A program made the translations under genes and the position numbers. The notes under the pieces were generated by a model, which was given only the letters and a program-made list of their open reading frames with translations, was not told the DNA's origin and did no database searches. A stretch of 64,000 nt of DNA, taken from Catonia carolina (taxonomy: Eukaryota; Arthropoda; Insecta; Hemiptera; Achilidae). Positions 23,004 through 32,971 of this stretch are shown one piece after another (the first letter of the stretch is position 1; each line of letters opens with the position of its first letter). The stretch spans positions 52,433,722 to 52,497,721 of the forward strand of contig JAQMRL010000005.1 of NCBI GenBank assembly GCA_035578175.1, in the 5' to 3' direction.

Positions 23004-23182
23004 ATTTAATGTTGCATCAACTACTGTGGTCATTAGCAACGACGTTGGGTTGTAACTGTGAATAAGTGAATGATGAAATGATTTTTTTGTAACGTATGAA
23101 AATGCTGTGCCTGAGTGGGATTCGAACCCAAGACCGCATGATGAGAGATGAGCACGTTACCAACTACGCCAATGCGGCCGGC
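23004..23182 (-). mobile_element. SINE family A, copy 5, with a family B stub behind it
   Basis: Minus-strand head GCCGGCCGCATTGGCGTAGT with both boxes (GGCGTAGTTGGTAACG; GGGTTCGAATCC) and tail TTGCTAATGACCACAGTAGT, then TGATGCAACATTAAATAAAC. GATTTATTT occurs at both sides (22977 and 23183) as a possible duplication. Positions 23189-23245 continue with part of a family B body (TGTTTGACTGTTTTGAAATT). Confidence 0.75.
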
Positions 23183-23245
23183 GATTTATTTTTTTATTTT
23201 ATGTTTGACTGTTTTGAAATTACTGCTAATACAGACATTTAGAAG

Positions 23246-23869
23246 AATAAACAATTTTCTGTCCATCATGATTAATTACTTGTTTGAACTCTAATGGACT
23301 TTTCTTTATATAATTACATTAAAGACAGAAGTATTTGTTCTGTCTCTTCCAGGAAATGTTAATAAGCTGTGGCAACGGATAACAGAAACAGTTCTCACCA
23401 TAGATCCAACTTCATAGAATTTGGCAGGGAATTAATTGCATATGAGATATCTGCCATATTACAAAAGATAGCTATATTTAATATTTGTAAAAATGAAACT
23501 TGAAGATATACTGAATTCAGTGATGTACTAAATAAATCTGTATGTTATTTATTTTTTCCCAAAATTATAGTTAAGAAATTTTACAAAAGATTGTAAATAT
23601 AACCAACTATCAATGTGGGAGATGATTTCATTCATTAGGATGGGACATGTTTACCCATGTGTGATATGGTCTCACTTTTGCCTCCCAATTTTCAACCCAT
23701 TGGGGGGTTGATCATCATTTGTGGGACCTACAGGTTCGTTGAACCTTGTGGAATGGAGTTTGGGGCTGGTCAGGTAGAAGTGCTGAGGGTTCAATCCACG
23801 TTGGTTCAATCAGTCTTTTCAAGACTCAGTCATAAAATATGGTGAATATGAAAGAAACTTTGGAGAGTT
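23246..23869. other. Unclassified spacer with an old dispersed repeat
   Basis: Positions 23440-23560 (TCTGCCATATTACAAAAGA, TGAAACTTGAAGATATACTG, TTCAGTGATGTACTAAATA) resemble 38800-38890. No function is suggested. The GC-richer part at 23650-23830 has one short open frame and no recognised domain. Confidence 0.4.
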
Positions 23870-24313
23870 ACTGTTTAGAAATAAGCAGGAGCTAGCAGCA
23901 GTTCAAGGAAGTGAACATTGAGAGGCTAGGGAGGACAAGAAGAAGAAAAAATATCTGAAAAGTTAGAGGTATATAGTAGAATTATTTAATTTATAATAAC
24001 GGTTGATGGCTGCCCCAGTTCTACTCTATTGAAGTAAGTTGTGGATTAGTACCAGACCACAAGAGTACAGGGGGCAGAGATGTGATTCCTGCGAAGAACA
24101 AAGGGTTGCAGTCATAGGAACCAACTAAGAAGTGATGACAAAAGAACGGAATTAGACGTTTACAGACCAGGGGAAAGGAGAGATGTTGGGAGGCTACACA
24201 AGAGATGGCAATAATTCAATAATATTGTCGCTGTTGTGAGTCGGAACAGGTAGGAGCCTAATCCTTGATTGCGAGGAGAAGAAGAAGAAGAAGAAGAAGA
24301 AGAAGAAGAAGAA
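23870..24313 (+). pseudogene. RTE-type LINE 3' end with (GAA)n tail (R4)
   Basis: Plus-strand fragments at 24030-24230 read SELWISTRPQEYR, RRTKGCSHRNQLRS, NGIRRLQTR-like, RRDVGRLHKRWQ and VGTGRSLILD, the order of RTE tails. The sequence ends GCGAGGAGAAGAAGAAG and passes into a (GAA)n run (24276-24313), a simple-repeat 3' end like that of R7. Confidence 0.6.
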
Positions 24314-25327
24314 TAACGGTTATAAGCTTATTAGCTCGACTTTAAATTAAATTTGTGAGATAAAAGGTTGGATATATTTTTCTTAAATAGAATATGATTA
24401 AAAAATTAATTTGGTTTTGTATGATGAAACATTTATATCATCAATTACATTTTAGTTAATTTAATTGAATTATTTCTTGGTACTAATTTCTCTCATGATC
24501 TTTTGACAGACCTTGAGCCTAACGCGTAGTTTAACTTTTTAACCAGGTATTTGCACATCCGAGTCATTTTACGAAGGTCCAATTTATTGTTCTTTTTTCT
24601 AAACACCTCTTAAAGTGTTTCGTGTTTCCATACATGAATGTAAAATAGTTCAACTAACGATACAATACAGAAATAAATCAATACTAATCATAAACATAGA
24701 CAATAATTTATAGTAAATAATTTAAATAAAGAATATACAAAATAAAAATTTATAACTATTCTATTCTGTAACATGTGTTATTAATATGTAAGTATTTTAA
24801 AATTTTTTATTAATAAATAAATATTAAATTCCAAAATAAAGTGATTTAATTTCACGCATATCAGTAAATTTAAAACCATACTGAAATATCTATAAAATTT
24901 ATATGCTAAATATATATTAAAAAAAAAAAAATATTGGGAGGGAAGCAAAGTTCTTATATGGATTTACATAAATTATGTAATTTATTGAAAAATGTATCTA
25001 AATATAAATTTATTTAATATTTTATTCACCTGAAATTATTTTGTTTTAAATTATTTAACAAAAAATAATCAATACTGTTAATTATTTATTGATAAAATTT
25101 AAATATAATTTTTAAGAATTATCGATGAGTCACACAAAAGTCCTAAAAATTTGTCAAAAAATAAAAAATACTTTTTGTATGACGAACTGATTAAGTAATC
25201 GATTCATTTCAAATTTTAACATATATGTATTTAAATTTTTATTTAAATAAATTTTTTGAATTAATCACATCATGTTTAAAATATTTAGAAAATAAAGCAA
25301 CTGAGATAAGATGGTTTGACACTAGTA
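24314..25327. other. AT-rich spacer
   Basis: About 1 kb without recognised features. Confidence 0.45.
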
Positions 25328-26277
25328 CGATGGTAAATCAAATATAAACGGTAATTTTGTTATTGAATGTAAAGAGTAGTTCTGAGCAACGCGAGATGTG
25401 CGCGATGAAAACGCATTTTATGTAGAGTTGGGGAACCAACTTTGTTGCTACATTCTGTTCTGCTTACAGTAGAGCCATGAATGAGCAGAAAGTACATCCG
25501 TCTGTAGCGCAACGTATTGTTATAAAGTTTCTAACAAATGAAGGAGTCAAACCATCAGAGATTTACTTGTTTAAGGAGGCAGTTTGGGTACACTACACTC
25601 TTAAAAAAGCGAGTGTATTTGCGGGCTTGAGAATTTAAGGAACATAAAACTGTTAAAAACGACAGTTATGATCGATGCCGGAGGACAAGTTTAAAGGCCA
25701 AGAACATCAGCACAGTTCAAGAACTAATCAAACTTAACTGCAAAAGCTAAAAATTTTTCGAAAGCTAAGAAAATCAGTGATAATGGATTGGGTACTCTGT
25801 AGCTAGTACCCACTTTTAACGTGATTTCTTTAATAGTAAACTGGTGATCAAGTTCGATTTGCTCTTGAACTGCACTAACATCAGTCATAAAAATCGTCCT
25901 CGGGCATTGATTATGACTGTCGTCTCAACAGTTTTATGCCCACACTTAAATTCTTGAATTCACGAGTTCACTCAATTTTGTGAGAGTGTAGTGTTCCCAA
26001 AACTGTGCCTTTAAAATGTGCTAAAATCTTCGATAATTTGACAACTTATGTTAGAAACTTTTGTAAACAAGGCATTGTGTAACACATGGATGTACTATTT
26101 TTGCACTCAAGGCAGATCAGAGTGTAGTAACTAACTTTAGTGAGTTTAGCGCTAGAGTGTAGCAAGTCGGTTCCCCAACTTTACTAAAATGTGTTTTCAT
26201 CGCGTAATCTATTACCTACCTCAGAACTACTCTCTACGCTCAATAAAAAAATTACCATGTATATTTGATTCCCCACG
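25328..26277. mobile_element. Palindromic mariner (two 5' halves head to head)
   Basis: TA at both edges (25326-25327, 26278-26279). The ends are CGATGGTAAATCAAATATAA on the left and, read inward on minus, CGTGGGGAATCAAATATACA on the right. Homology of the arms is not confined to the tips. It runs about 440 bp inward and includes the transposase start and its helix-turn-helix region in both orientations. The axis lies near 25790. No catalytic domain is present. Confidence 0.82.
25477..25760 (+). pseudogene. mariner transposase N-terminal region (left arm)
   Basis: Begins ATGAATGAGCAGAAAGTAC, giving MNEQKVHPSVAQRIVIKFL and NEGVKPSEIY, the first helix-turn-helix of a mariner transposase. After a frameshift RRTSLKAKNISTVQELIKL follows, matching the inter-domain linker and start of the second HTH. 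The coding sequence ends at the palindrome axis. The right arm holds the inverted equivalent (LKAQF..., ...VQEQIELDHQFTI-like) at about 25810-26100. Confidence 0.72.
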
Positions 26278-26660
26278 TATTTAAATTTATTTAGTCTACT
26301 CGCAGAAAAAACTGAATGTAAATCCATACAATTTTTTAATATAGGCTACTTCACGTTGAAAATAAAAATAAAAAATTTATCCTATCTCTGTGTAATTTAT
26401 ATAAAAAAAACAGAAAAAATTAATCATTATTTAAAAGCAACATAATAATCACACTGTAAAACCCTATTGTGAAAGATTTAAATTATTTATTAATAATTTA
26501 AATCCAAGAGATAAAGTAACCTTAAAATAAAATGTACCTATTGTACATGATCTGTACAATTTGAGATATTTTATCTTAAATAAATCATATATTATATATT
26601 TAAAAATAAGAGTAATAATCATTTTAAGAAAATAATTAAATAAAAATGAATAAAACTAAC
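26278..26660. other. AT-rich intron sequence of the channel gene
   Basis: Lies just downstream (minus strand) of the TM2-TM3 exon donor site. Nothing else recognised. Confidence 0.5.
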
Positions 26661-26875
26661 CTGTGTTACAGGATTTTCGCCAGGCCTGTAAACAACATTG
26701 TGCAAAGGACGTTTTCGTCCGACGTAATTAACACAGACAAATTCAAGAAGGCTAGCATAGATGAAACACATACACACTCCATCCCAGACATTCATTGCAG
26801 TAAGGTTAGATACAACAGGTAATGTTGAACGGAAACCGTTCGATGTTGTGAAGAAGTTGAGCATTGTTGTTACAC
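26661..26875 (-). CDS. Ligand-gated chloride channel exon: TM2, TM3 and start of the intracellular loop
   Basis: Encodes the pore-lining TM2 (VTTMLNFFTTSNG, then FRSTLPVVS) and TM3 (AMNVWDGVCMCFIYASLLEF), then VNYVGRKRPLHNVVYRPGEN. This is a Cys-loop receptor of the insect anion-channel class, a plasma-membrane pentamer subunit. The acceptor is ...TTTGTTAACAG before 26875 and the donor is GTTAGT after 26661. The first two bases complete a Gly codon begun in the upstream exon, and the exon ends in phase 0 at Q. The sequence resembles the pHCl-2/Hodor-like group more than GluCl, RDL or HisCl as I remember them. The uninterrupted frame and clean splice sites suggest a functional gene. The TM4 exon was not found. 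Confidence 0.9.
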
Positions 26876-26934
26876 CTGTTAACAAATTTCATATAATAAT
26901 AATAACAATAATAATAATAATAATGAGATTATTA

Positions 26935-27533
26935 TTAATGAGATTACAATACAGTAATCAAACCAACAATTTTATATGCCAGTGAGACCTTGACACTTAA
27001 CAGGAAAACAGACATGGAAAGCTTAAAGAAAGAAGAAAGAAAAATAATTAGGAAAATTCTTGGACCTAGATGGACCGAAAACGGGTACAGATTACAGAGA
27101 ACGTCTAAAATTGAAGAATATTCCAACATAGAGACAGACATGAGGAAAAGACGCTTTCAATTTTATGGCCACATAATGACGCTTCCTGACATTAGACTCA
27201 CAAAGAGAATAGTAAAATATGTATCATCACTTGTTAATGGGGGGGGGGGGGGGAATGGATACAAAATGTTAAAAAAGATTTAGAATTGGCCAAAATCACC
27301 AAAGAAAAAATTCTCATAAGAGACAATTTTAGAACAAAAGTTAAAAAATGGGAGGTTAAACCAGAGACAAAAGCTCCAAGAACCGGAACAAAATGGAGTG
27401 AACAAAGAAAAGCTGAATTCTCACAAAGAATGAAAAACTGGTGGGCAGATAAAAAGGACAAGAAATCCCAAAAACAAACCAGATTTACTTAGCGTCTTCC
27501 ACTTTGGGAGCTTTACGACTAATAATAATAATA
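26935..27533 (+). pseudogene. RTE-type LINE tail (R5) inside the channel intron
   Basis: Two long frames read SETLTLNRKTDMESLKKEE, RKIIRKILGPRW, FQFYGHIMTLPDIRLTKRI (26990-27238) and then FRTKVKKWEVK, GTKWSEQRKAEFSQRMKNWW (27286-27492). They are put out of frame by a run of 15 G (27239-27253). Otherwise few lesions, so relatively young. AATAATGAGATTATTAT occurs on both sides (about 26918-26934 and 27534-27550), a likely duplication, though AT-microsatellite slippage is possible. It is antisense to the channel gene. Confidence 0.75.
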
Positions 27534-28019
27534 ATAATGAGATTATTATATAATATTTTTATTTTATCAAAACGTTTTTTATAATTGAACGGATCGGCAG
27601 AAGAAAGTGCTAACCCACAAAATTTCCAGCATGATTTTTCTTAAATATTCTGTAAAAAAATGTATAGCAAGTTTTAAACAGGATAATATATTTTACGATC
27701 TTAAGAACATAGATTACAGAAAAAACAAATGTTTGAAAAAAATTCAAAAACATGATTTGCAGATTTCAGTAAACTTTTAAAATGACATTGCATAAAATTA
27801 TGTTGATGTGGGTTAGCACTGTCTTCTCCCGACCCCTTCAATTTATCTACCATATTATAAATATGACAAATTAAATACTATATAATTATTGTAATTAAAT
27901 AAGTAGAATATAAATGTTAACAATAATTAGCAATATATTTAAACAAAAACATGTGCATTTCACTTTGAACCTACAATTTCATTCTTTGGCATCGATCATG
28001 TGGAAAACTTATACTATTC

Positions 28020-28700
28020 TAACATAAAGCAGAAAAAGCAGGACGAAAAATTCCATTTGATAAAACTTAATACAGAACAACAAAACAGCCTCGCTTCACT
28101 TGAAGATACAGCAAGAATAAAATTGAAAAATTGATACTTCAAGTAACTTGGATAGATAAAACAACCAAAGACCGGTGAAAGGAAGTGAAGAACAAAAGAT
28201 GAGGAAAGATAATGGGTCAAAAGATAGTAGATGGACAGTACAGGTTACAAGGATGAGAAGAACAGTACAAGAACAATGAACGATTAATAGAAATGATTAC
28301 CAAAAAAAAAGACTAAATTCAACAGAATTTTGTGTAGATCTCTTGTACTACATAAGTTTGGACTGTTCAATACATCAGACTTCATAAATTTCATGTGTAT
28401 AACATGGATGACAAATGGTTGACAAAACAAATTTTTAAGACACTAAACAATACAGATCTAAGGTGTTGGATAAGTAATTTAAAGAAGTCAGAAGGGATAT
28501 TAAGAAATCTGGAATTACCCGAGAAAACATAATGGATCAAACCAGATTTAGATAACTGATGATTGACTTTATGGGATTCCATGAAGAGCAGAAACAACAC
28601 CGAGGGATGGAGGGAAGGAGAAAAACCTACAGTGAATGAATGGTGAAAATTTGAGCTAAAAAAGGAGCTTCCAGAAATATTTTAATTCATTTCGTACGAT
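28020..28700 (+). pseudogene. RTE-type LINE 3' half (R6), sister of R3
   Basis: Nucleotide similarity to 12210-13000: AAGCAGAAAAAGCAGGAC, AAAGATAGTAGATGGACAGT, GGATGACAAATGGTTGACA, TTTAAGACACTAAACAAT, CAGATTTAGATAACTGATGA. It lacks about 250 bp that R3 has in the middle (near 28213) and carries an insertion at about 28310-28390. No open frame survives. Confidence 0.68.
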
Positions 28701-29095
28701 CAAAAATTGGCGCTTTATGGGAAAAAACCACTAAATTAACGACCATTTGTTAGCATTGCTCTACACATGTGCCACATACATGCATGCCTTTCATACGCAT
28801 GGCCTTTCATAAAAGGCCATGTCCAGTTACAGCAGTGGTTCTCAAATTTTGTACCCCTACGGCTCTCTTGATATACAGGACATTTCCGGTGGCGCCCTAA
28901 AATGAACCAACCATTGCACAGCAAAAATTGTAATTATATTGCAACAACCATAGTACAGTATAAGTTGTACATCACGTATGTTACGTGGGTGATTCTATTC
29001 CCAGAAAAGGAGATAAGAAGGTAAAACGTGAAAGGAAATGAATGCGTAAGCCAAGGCACGACGCCCCTGGCAGTGTTTGGCTGCATACACTTTAA

Positions 29096-29658
29096 CCCTT
29101 TTAGTGCCGAAACAATATTTAAAAGTTTGATCTAAAGCCATTTAATTTAAAAAGGGTGTAAAAAAGTGTAAGCCCTTGTTATGAAAACTTGCAGGCGTAA
29201 GCCTGCCATTGCTACCAAAATTTTTACGTTACAGAAAAATAAAATTTCCAGTTAAAAATTATTTTTATTATGTTCATAAAGAAAAGAAATCGTTCTAACA
29301 CTAAAAATATTCAAAATTTTTTTTTAGTTTATTTAAAGTCACATCGACAGCTTGGTCAATAGCAACTACTGTGGGTTTTGGTACCTTAACGGAGGTGTGT
29401 GTTAAAATTTCCAGACCCTAGTCGGGAATCGAACCCAAGACCTTTCGCTTTGCAGGGTAGTGGACTAGTCACTACGTTACGGAGGTGGTTTCAAAATACA
29501 TTATTCCATTAAATTTTGTTTAAAAATTTTTGTTGTAAATGTTCGGTTATCTGAACGTTGGCACTTTATGCATAACTTACGGACATCCAGTAAACCGGAT
29601 GTTGTCACTACATAAAATATATCGAAGTTCTGTTTTCCGGTTATTGGTATTGAAAGGG
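29096..29658. mobile_element. piggyBac-like MITE (TTAA...TTAA)
   Basis: Flanked by TTAA at 29092-29095 and 29659-29662. Ends are CCCTTTTAGTGCCGAAAC and, from the right on minus, CCCTTTCAATACCAATAAC. TTAA duplications with CCCTTT-type ends are characteristic of piggyBac elements. It landed in the right terminal repeat of the hAT MITE, splitting TTAAGAACTACTG from its partner. No transposase. Confidence 0.7.
29325..29492 (-). mobile_element. SINE family A, copy 6 (inside the piggyBac-like MITE)
   Basis: Minus-strand head CCACCTCCGTAACGTAGTGA with B box GGGTTCGATTCCC, then GACTAGGGTCTGGAAATTT. The tail is AGTTGCTATTGACCAAGCTG, then CGATGTGACTTTAAATAAAC. Boxes and tail are well preserved. Confidence 0.8.
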
Positions 29659-30187
29659 TTAAGAACTACTGAGTTAGGGGTGTCCCTCATCTGTAAACCA
29701 GGTCGTCCTAACGAAATTCTATGTGAGTAAATTATTACAAAACGGGTTGTTTTATGTACTATTAGATGTTGCATACAGTATGTTACAGTTTTAGGTATGA
29801 GAAATTAAGATCTACCTTAGATCACCAACATCTTGAATATACCACAACTATTATAAAACATAATTAGTAAATTTTTGATTAAGTGAAATACAGATTAACA
29901 AGTTTAAACAGTAATTGAAGACCTTGGTGCAACAACCAGCTATCTCCAAAAATGGAAATCTTTTCAGGAGATATAAAAAACTTCGCCAAAAAATCCTATT
30001 TATGCATGTTTACATGCGAAGCCAACTCCTTTCTCTTTATACCTACTAAATACATGATTGGATTTGACTGTTTGTTGCACCAAACGATTGCACGATTATT
30101 TACTGTAAGAATGCATCATTACCTAAAAATGCTGAAAAATGGTTATATCTGGTTGTTGCATCAAGGCTTCAATTATATAATTCTTAC

Positions 30188-30340
30188 CTATCATAACTCT
30201 GGCAGGCACTGCATTCCATTCCAGCCAAAATGTAATAAATGAAGATGTTACAAGTATTATACCTGGAATGAACACTGTAGTGAAGTAAAATGCACGATCA
30301 CGAGTGAAAATTAAATCAACCTTCAAACAGCTATAATTGC
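30188..30340 (-). CDS. Ligand-gated chloride channel exon: pre-TM1 and TM1 with PAR motif
   Basis: Encodes NYSCLKVDLIFTRDR (end of the ligand-binding domain), TM1 AFYFTTVFIPGIILVTSSF with its conserved proline, WLEWNAVPARVMIG, and the first base of the split Gly codon. Pro-Ala-Arg before TM2 is the anion-selectivity signature of Cys-loop channels. The acceptor is TATGCTTACAG and the donor GTAAGAATT, both consensus. Joining to 26875 continues as G-VTTMLN with phase preserved, which shows that the two exons belong to one gene. The upstream exon must end in a phase-1 G. I could not find it among the plausible minus-strand donors. Confidence 0.92.
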
Positions 30341-30814
30341 CTGTAAGCATAATATATTTTCACAAATTAAAATATAAACAAAACAATAATATATATAATA
30401 ATATAAATAATGATTAACATAATTTAAGAGTAAACATTTAGTTTTCTTAATTAATTTTTAGATATATTAAAATATTCACAAAATATTTTTACACAAAAAT
30501 AATTAATTTAGCGAAGGTGTTTATGTAGCCTATCTAAATAAGTAAAAAATAGTAAATACTTAACCAAAAAAAATTCAAGATGAGTAATTACATTAAAATG
30601 TATTAATATTCTTTTTTCTGAACACGAAAATATTATATATTTATATAATTATATTACGATAAGTATCATAATAATTAATAAAGGGTCTATAAGCATGATA
30701 ATTCACAATGAAATACAAAATGAAAATAGAGCATATTATTCTAACTCTTAGAATTCAAAAAACAAGTTGATAAGTTGGAATACAAAAATGAAAAAAATAT
30801 ATAATTCGCTTTTC
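30341..30814. other. AT-rich intron sequence
   Basis: Upstream intron of the channel gene on the minus strand. No features recognised. Confidence 0.45.
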
Positions 30815-31205
30815 AGGCTGATTTCATCTACGGAGATGAAACATGGAGACTCCCAAAAAGGAACAAGAAACATTGCATAATAAAATAAAATTATATGATG
30901 AGGCCACAGAACGGTGAAGGAGAATGTTACTTAGCAAATCAGCCATAACCAAGAAATACATGAGGTACTAGAAGTGGATGATGTACTAAAATCCATCAAG
31001 CCTCAGCGAATATAATGGCTAGGTCACTCAGAGCAAATGGACGAACAGTGTATGCCGATTAGGATACTGAAGCCTCAGATTTATGTTATCAGAAAAAAGG
31101 GTGAAAATTTACAATGATGACATGGGATAAAGGACATTGAAGCAGATAAATGTTGTAGTCCAAGGCTCACAACCAACTGTAGTGCTTGAGGAGGAAGAAG
31201 AAGAT
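30815..31205 (+). pseudogene. RTE-type LINE 3' end (R7), heavily decayed
   Basis: Reads YGDETWRLPKRN (the YG.E.W motif) and later IMARSLRANGRTVYAD. It ends ...GCTTGAGGAGGAAGAAGAAG, a tail like that of R4. Many stops. Confidence 0.5.
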
Positions 31206-32659
31206 ATGACTAAATATAGCCTAGGCATAATTTAGATTTTTAAGAAACATCTACAAATTTTTGTGTAATATAATTCAGTAAAAATGTGTAATGTCTCCCT
31301 GCTGTTCCAAAAATATAAATTAATACATGAATGTAAATAAAATTCTTGAATTTTTGTATAATTATGTAGATCTTCTTAACGATCATTCTGGTTTAAAATT
31401 TATGTACTTATTTGAAAAAATCTTTAATTACATATAATGAAAAAAGTGTTTTTTTTTTGCTAATGAACATTTAGAATGGATTATGAAATATTTTCAAATT
31501 TTTTGTTGAATAGATTGATTAATAAAAATTCTGTCTTAAATCGCTTCATGCCAATGTATTAGATTAATAAATATTATTTCTGTGTGGTTATCAGACAACA
31601 GATCTTATAAATAACAATATTTTTTGCTGTGTAATTTGTAGTTCTTGTACGTTTTCATCGCCTTTAATAATATGAAATTTAATTAACAGGTTTACTAAAA
31701 GATGTTGAAATAATAACACTAAGCTGAAATCATCTTTGAAATTCTCTTATAAATTTTTTCATGTAAAGTACTTCTGTGAATAGAAGTTTAAAACGATGAA
31801 AGGAAAATGGATATAATGAATATTATGGTGAAAGAAGTAGCCATTACAAAATTTTGGTAAAAAGAATAACCAAAAATAGTGAACTCAACTTAAGATTTAT
31901 TGTTAATTTGAGGTATCTTAGGAAAAATAAGTTTAAAATTTATTAACTCGTCGATTAAATGTTATGTAATTATATCTTAGGTAAGACTGAAATATTTCAG
32001 TAGCTCTTGTAAAACAGAAAAGTGTTTTTTTTTCAATAGACATTTTGAATGTGCACTAAAACATTGAAATAACAATCATGCATACATTGAATGAATATAA
32101 CTACTAAGTTTAGCATTTTGTAATCATCTCATCGACTAATAAAAGAACACAATAACTCATTTTTTATTTTCTAATATTAATACAGAGATTTCTTTATTAA
32201 TGAAAATATTAAATGACATTTTTTGATTAAGAAATAATACATGAATGCGTATGACGGGAAATTTTAACTTACACCAATGTATAACAACTGTTCATTAAAT
32301 TCTGTAGTTAATGATTTCAATTTTTAAAATTAACCAGGCACTGAACTCAGGACCTTTTAACATTATCACCAACCAAGTACATTACCAACTGCACCACTAA
32401 TATAATCAATGTATTATATTCAGCATTAATTGAAGAAGAATGTATATTACTTTTTAATTGATTTTATCTGTTACAGCTTGTAGACTGTACTAAAAACGTT
32501 TCTTACATGAATATTCTGAAGTTGACAAAGCTATGTACCAACCAAAAATCACAAACATATTTTAAGTTAAAAAGTAAATTTGTACAGTAAATGAAATATT
32601 TATGTTTTAAATAAGAGCCAAAACTATTCATTAAATTTTTCATCAATATTGATTATATC
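31206..32659. other. AT-rich intron/intergenic sequence
   Basis: About 1.45 kb without supported genes. At 32325-32400 a stretch on the minus strand resembles a decayed tRNA/SINE head (AGTGGTGCAGTTGGTAATG; GAGTTCAGTGCC), probably an old SINE. Confidence 0.45.
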
Positions 32660-32971
32660 AATCAACCAGCGTCTCAGAGTAATCCTCCATGGTAAAGTTG
32701 ATGGTAGGTGTAGACCTAAACGAAGGAAGAAGAATATTAGAGACTGGAGAAATATGAGTACACATTATTTTCAGAGTAGTTGATGATAGGTAGCGATTTA
32801 CCAGAGTAATTTGGGTTCATTGATAAAATCGGCACTCTAAGAAGAAGAGCATGAACAGAATTGATGAAAATTTCTTTAATTTTATGATCACGTTTAATGG
32901 AAAGGATGAAAAGGTAATCAATTTTTTAAATAATATCACCAGAAAAAGAGAGAAGAGCTTGGCCAGATATA
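32660..32971 (+). pseudogene. RTE-type LINE tail fragments (R8)
   Basis: Reads NQRLRVILHGKVDGRCRPK, RDWRNMSTHYFQS and IKSAL with an AAGAAGAAGA end, as in RTE C-termini (LLQLILQGKV.GRRRPGRR..WL..LR.W). A second short segment (RIDENFFNFYDHV..) follows. The mariner starting at 32972 abuts it. Confidence 0.55.

Larger units (their letters stand above)
28833..29671 (+). mobile_element. hAT MITE carrying a piggyBac-like MITE and a SINE
   Basis: Left end CAGTGGTTCTCAAATTTTG at 28833. Right end TTAAGAACTACTG ending at 29671. Flanking octamers are AGTTACAG (28825-28832) and AGTTAGGG (29672-29679), 6/8 identical. Without the nested element (29096-29658) the hAT unit would be only about 270 bp. Its ends resemble those of the hAT element at 795-3700. 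Confidence 0.72.

Noticed and set aside
26761..26985. Plus frame across the channel exon
   Set aside because: Shadow of the minus-strand TM2-TM3 exon.
29952..30242. 96-codon plus frame near the TM1 exon
   Set aside because: Partly antisense to the TM1 exon; no domain and no splice evidence on plus.
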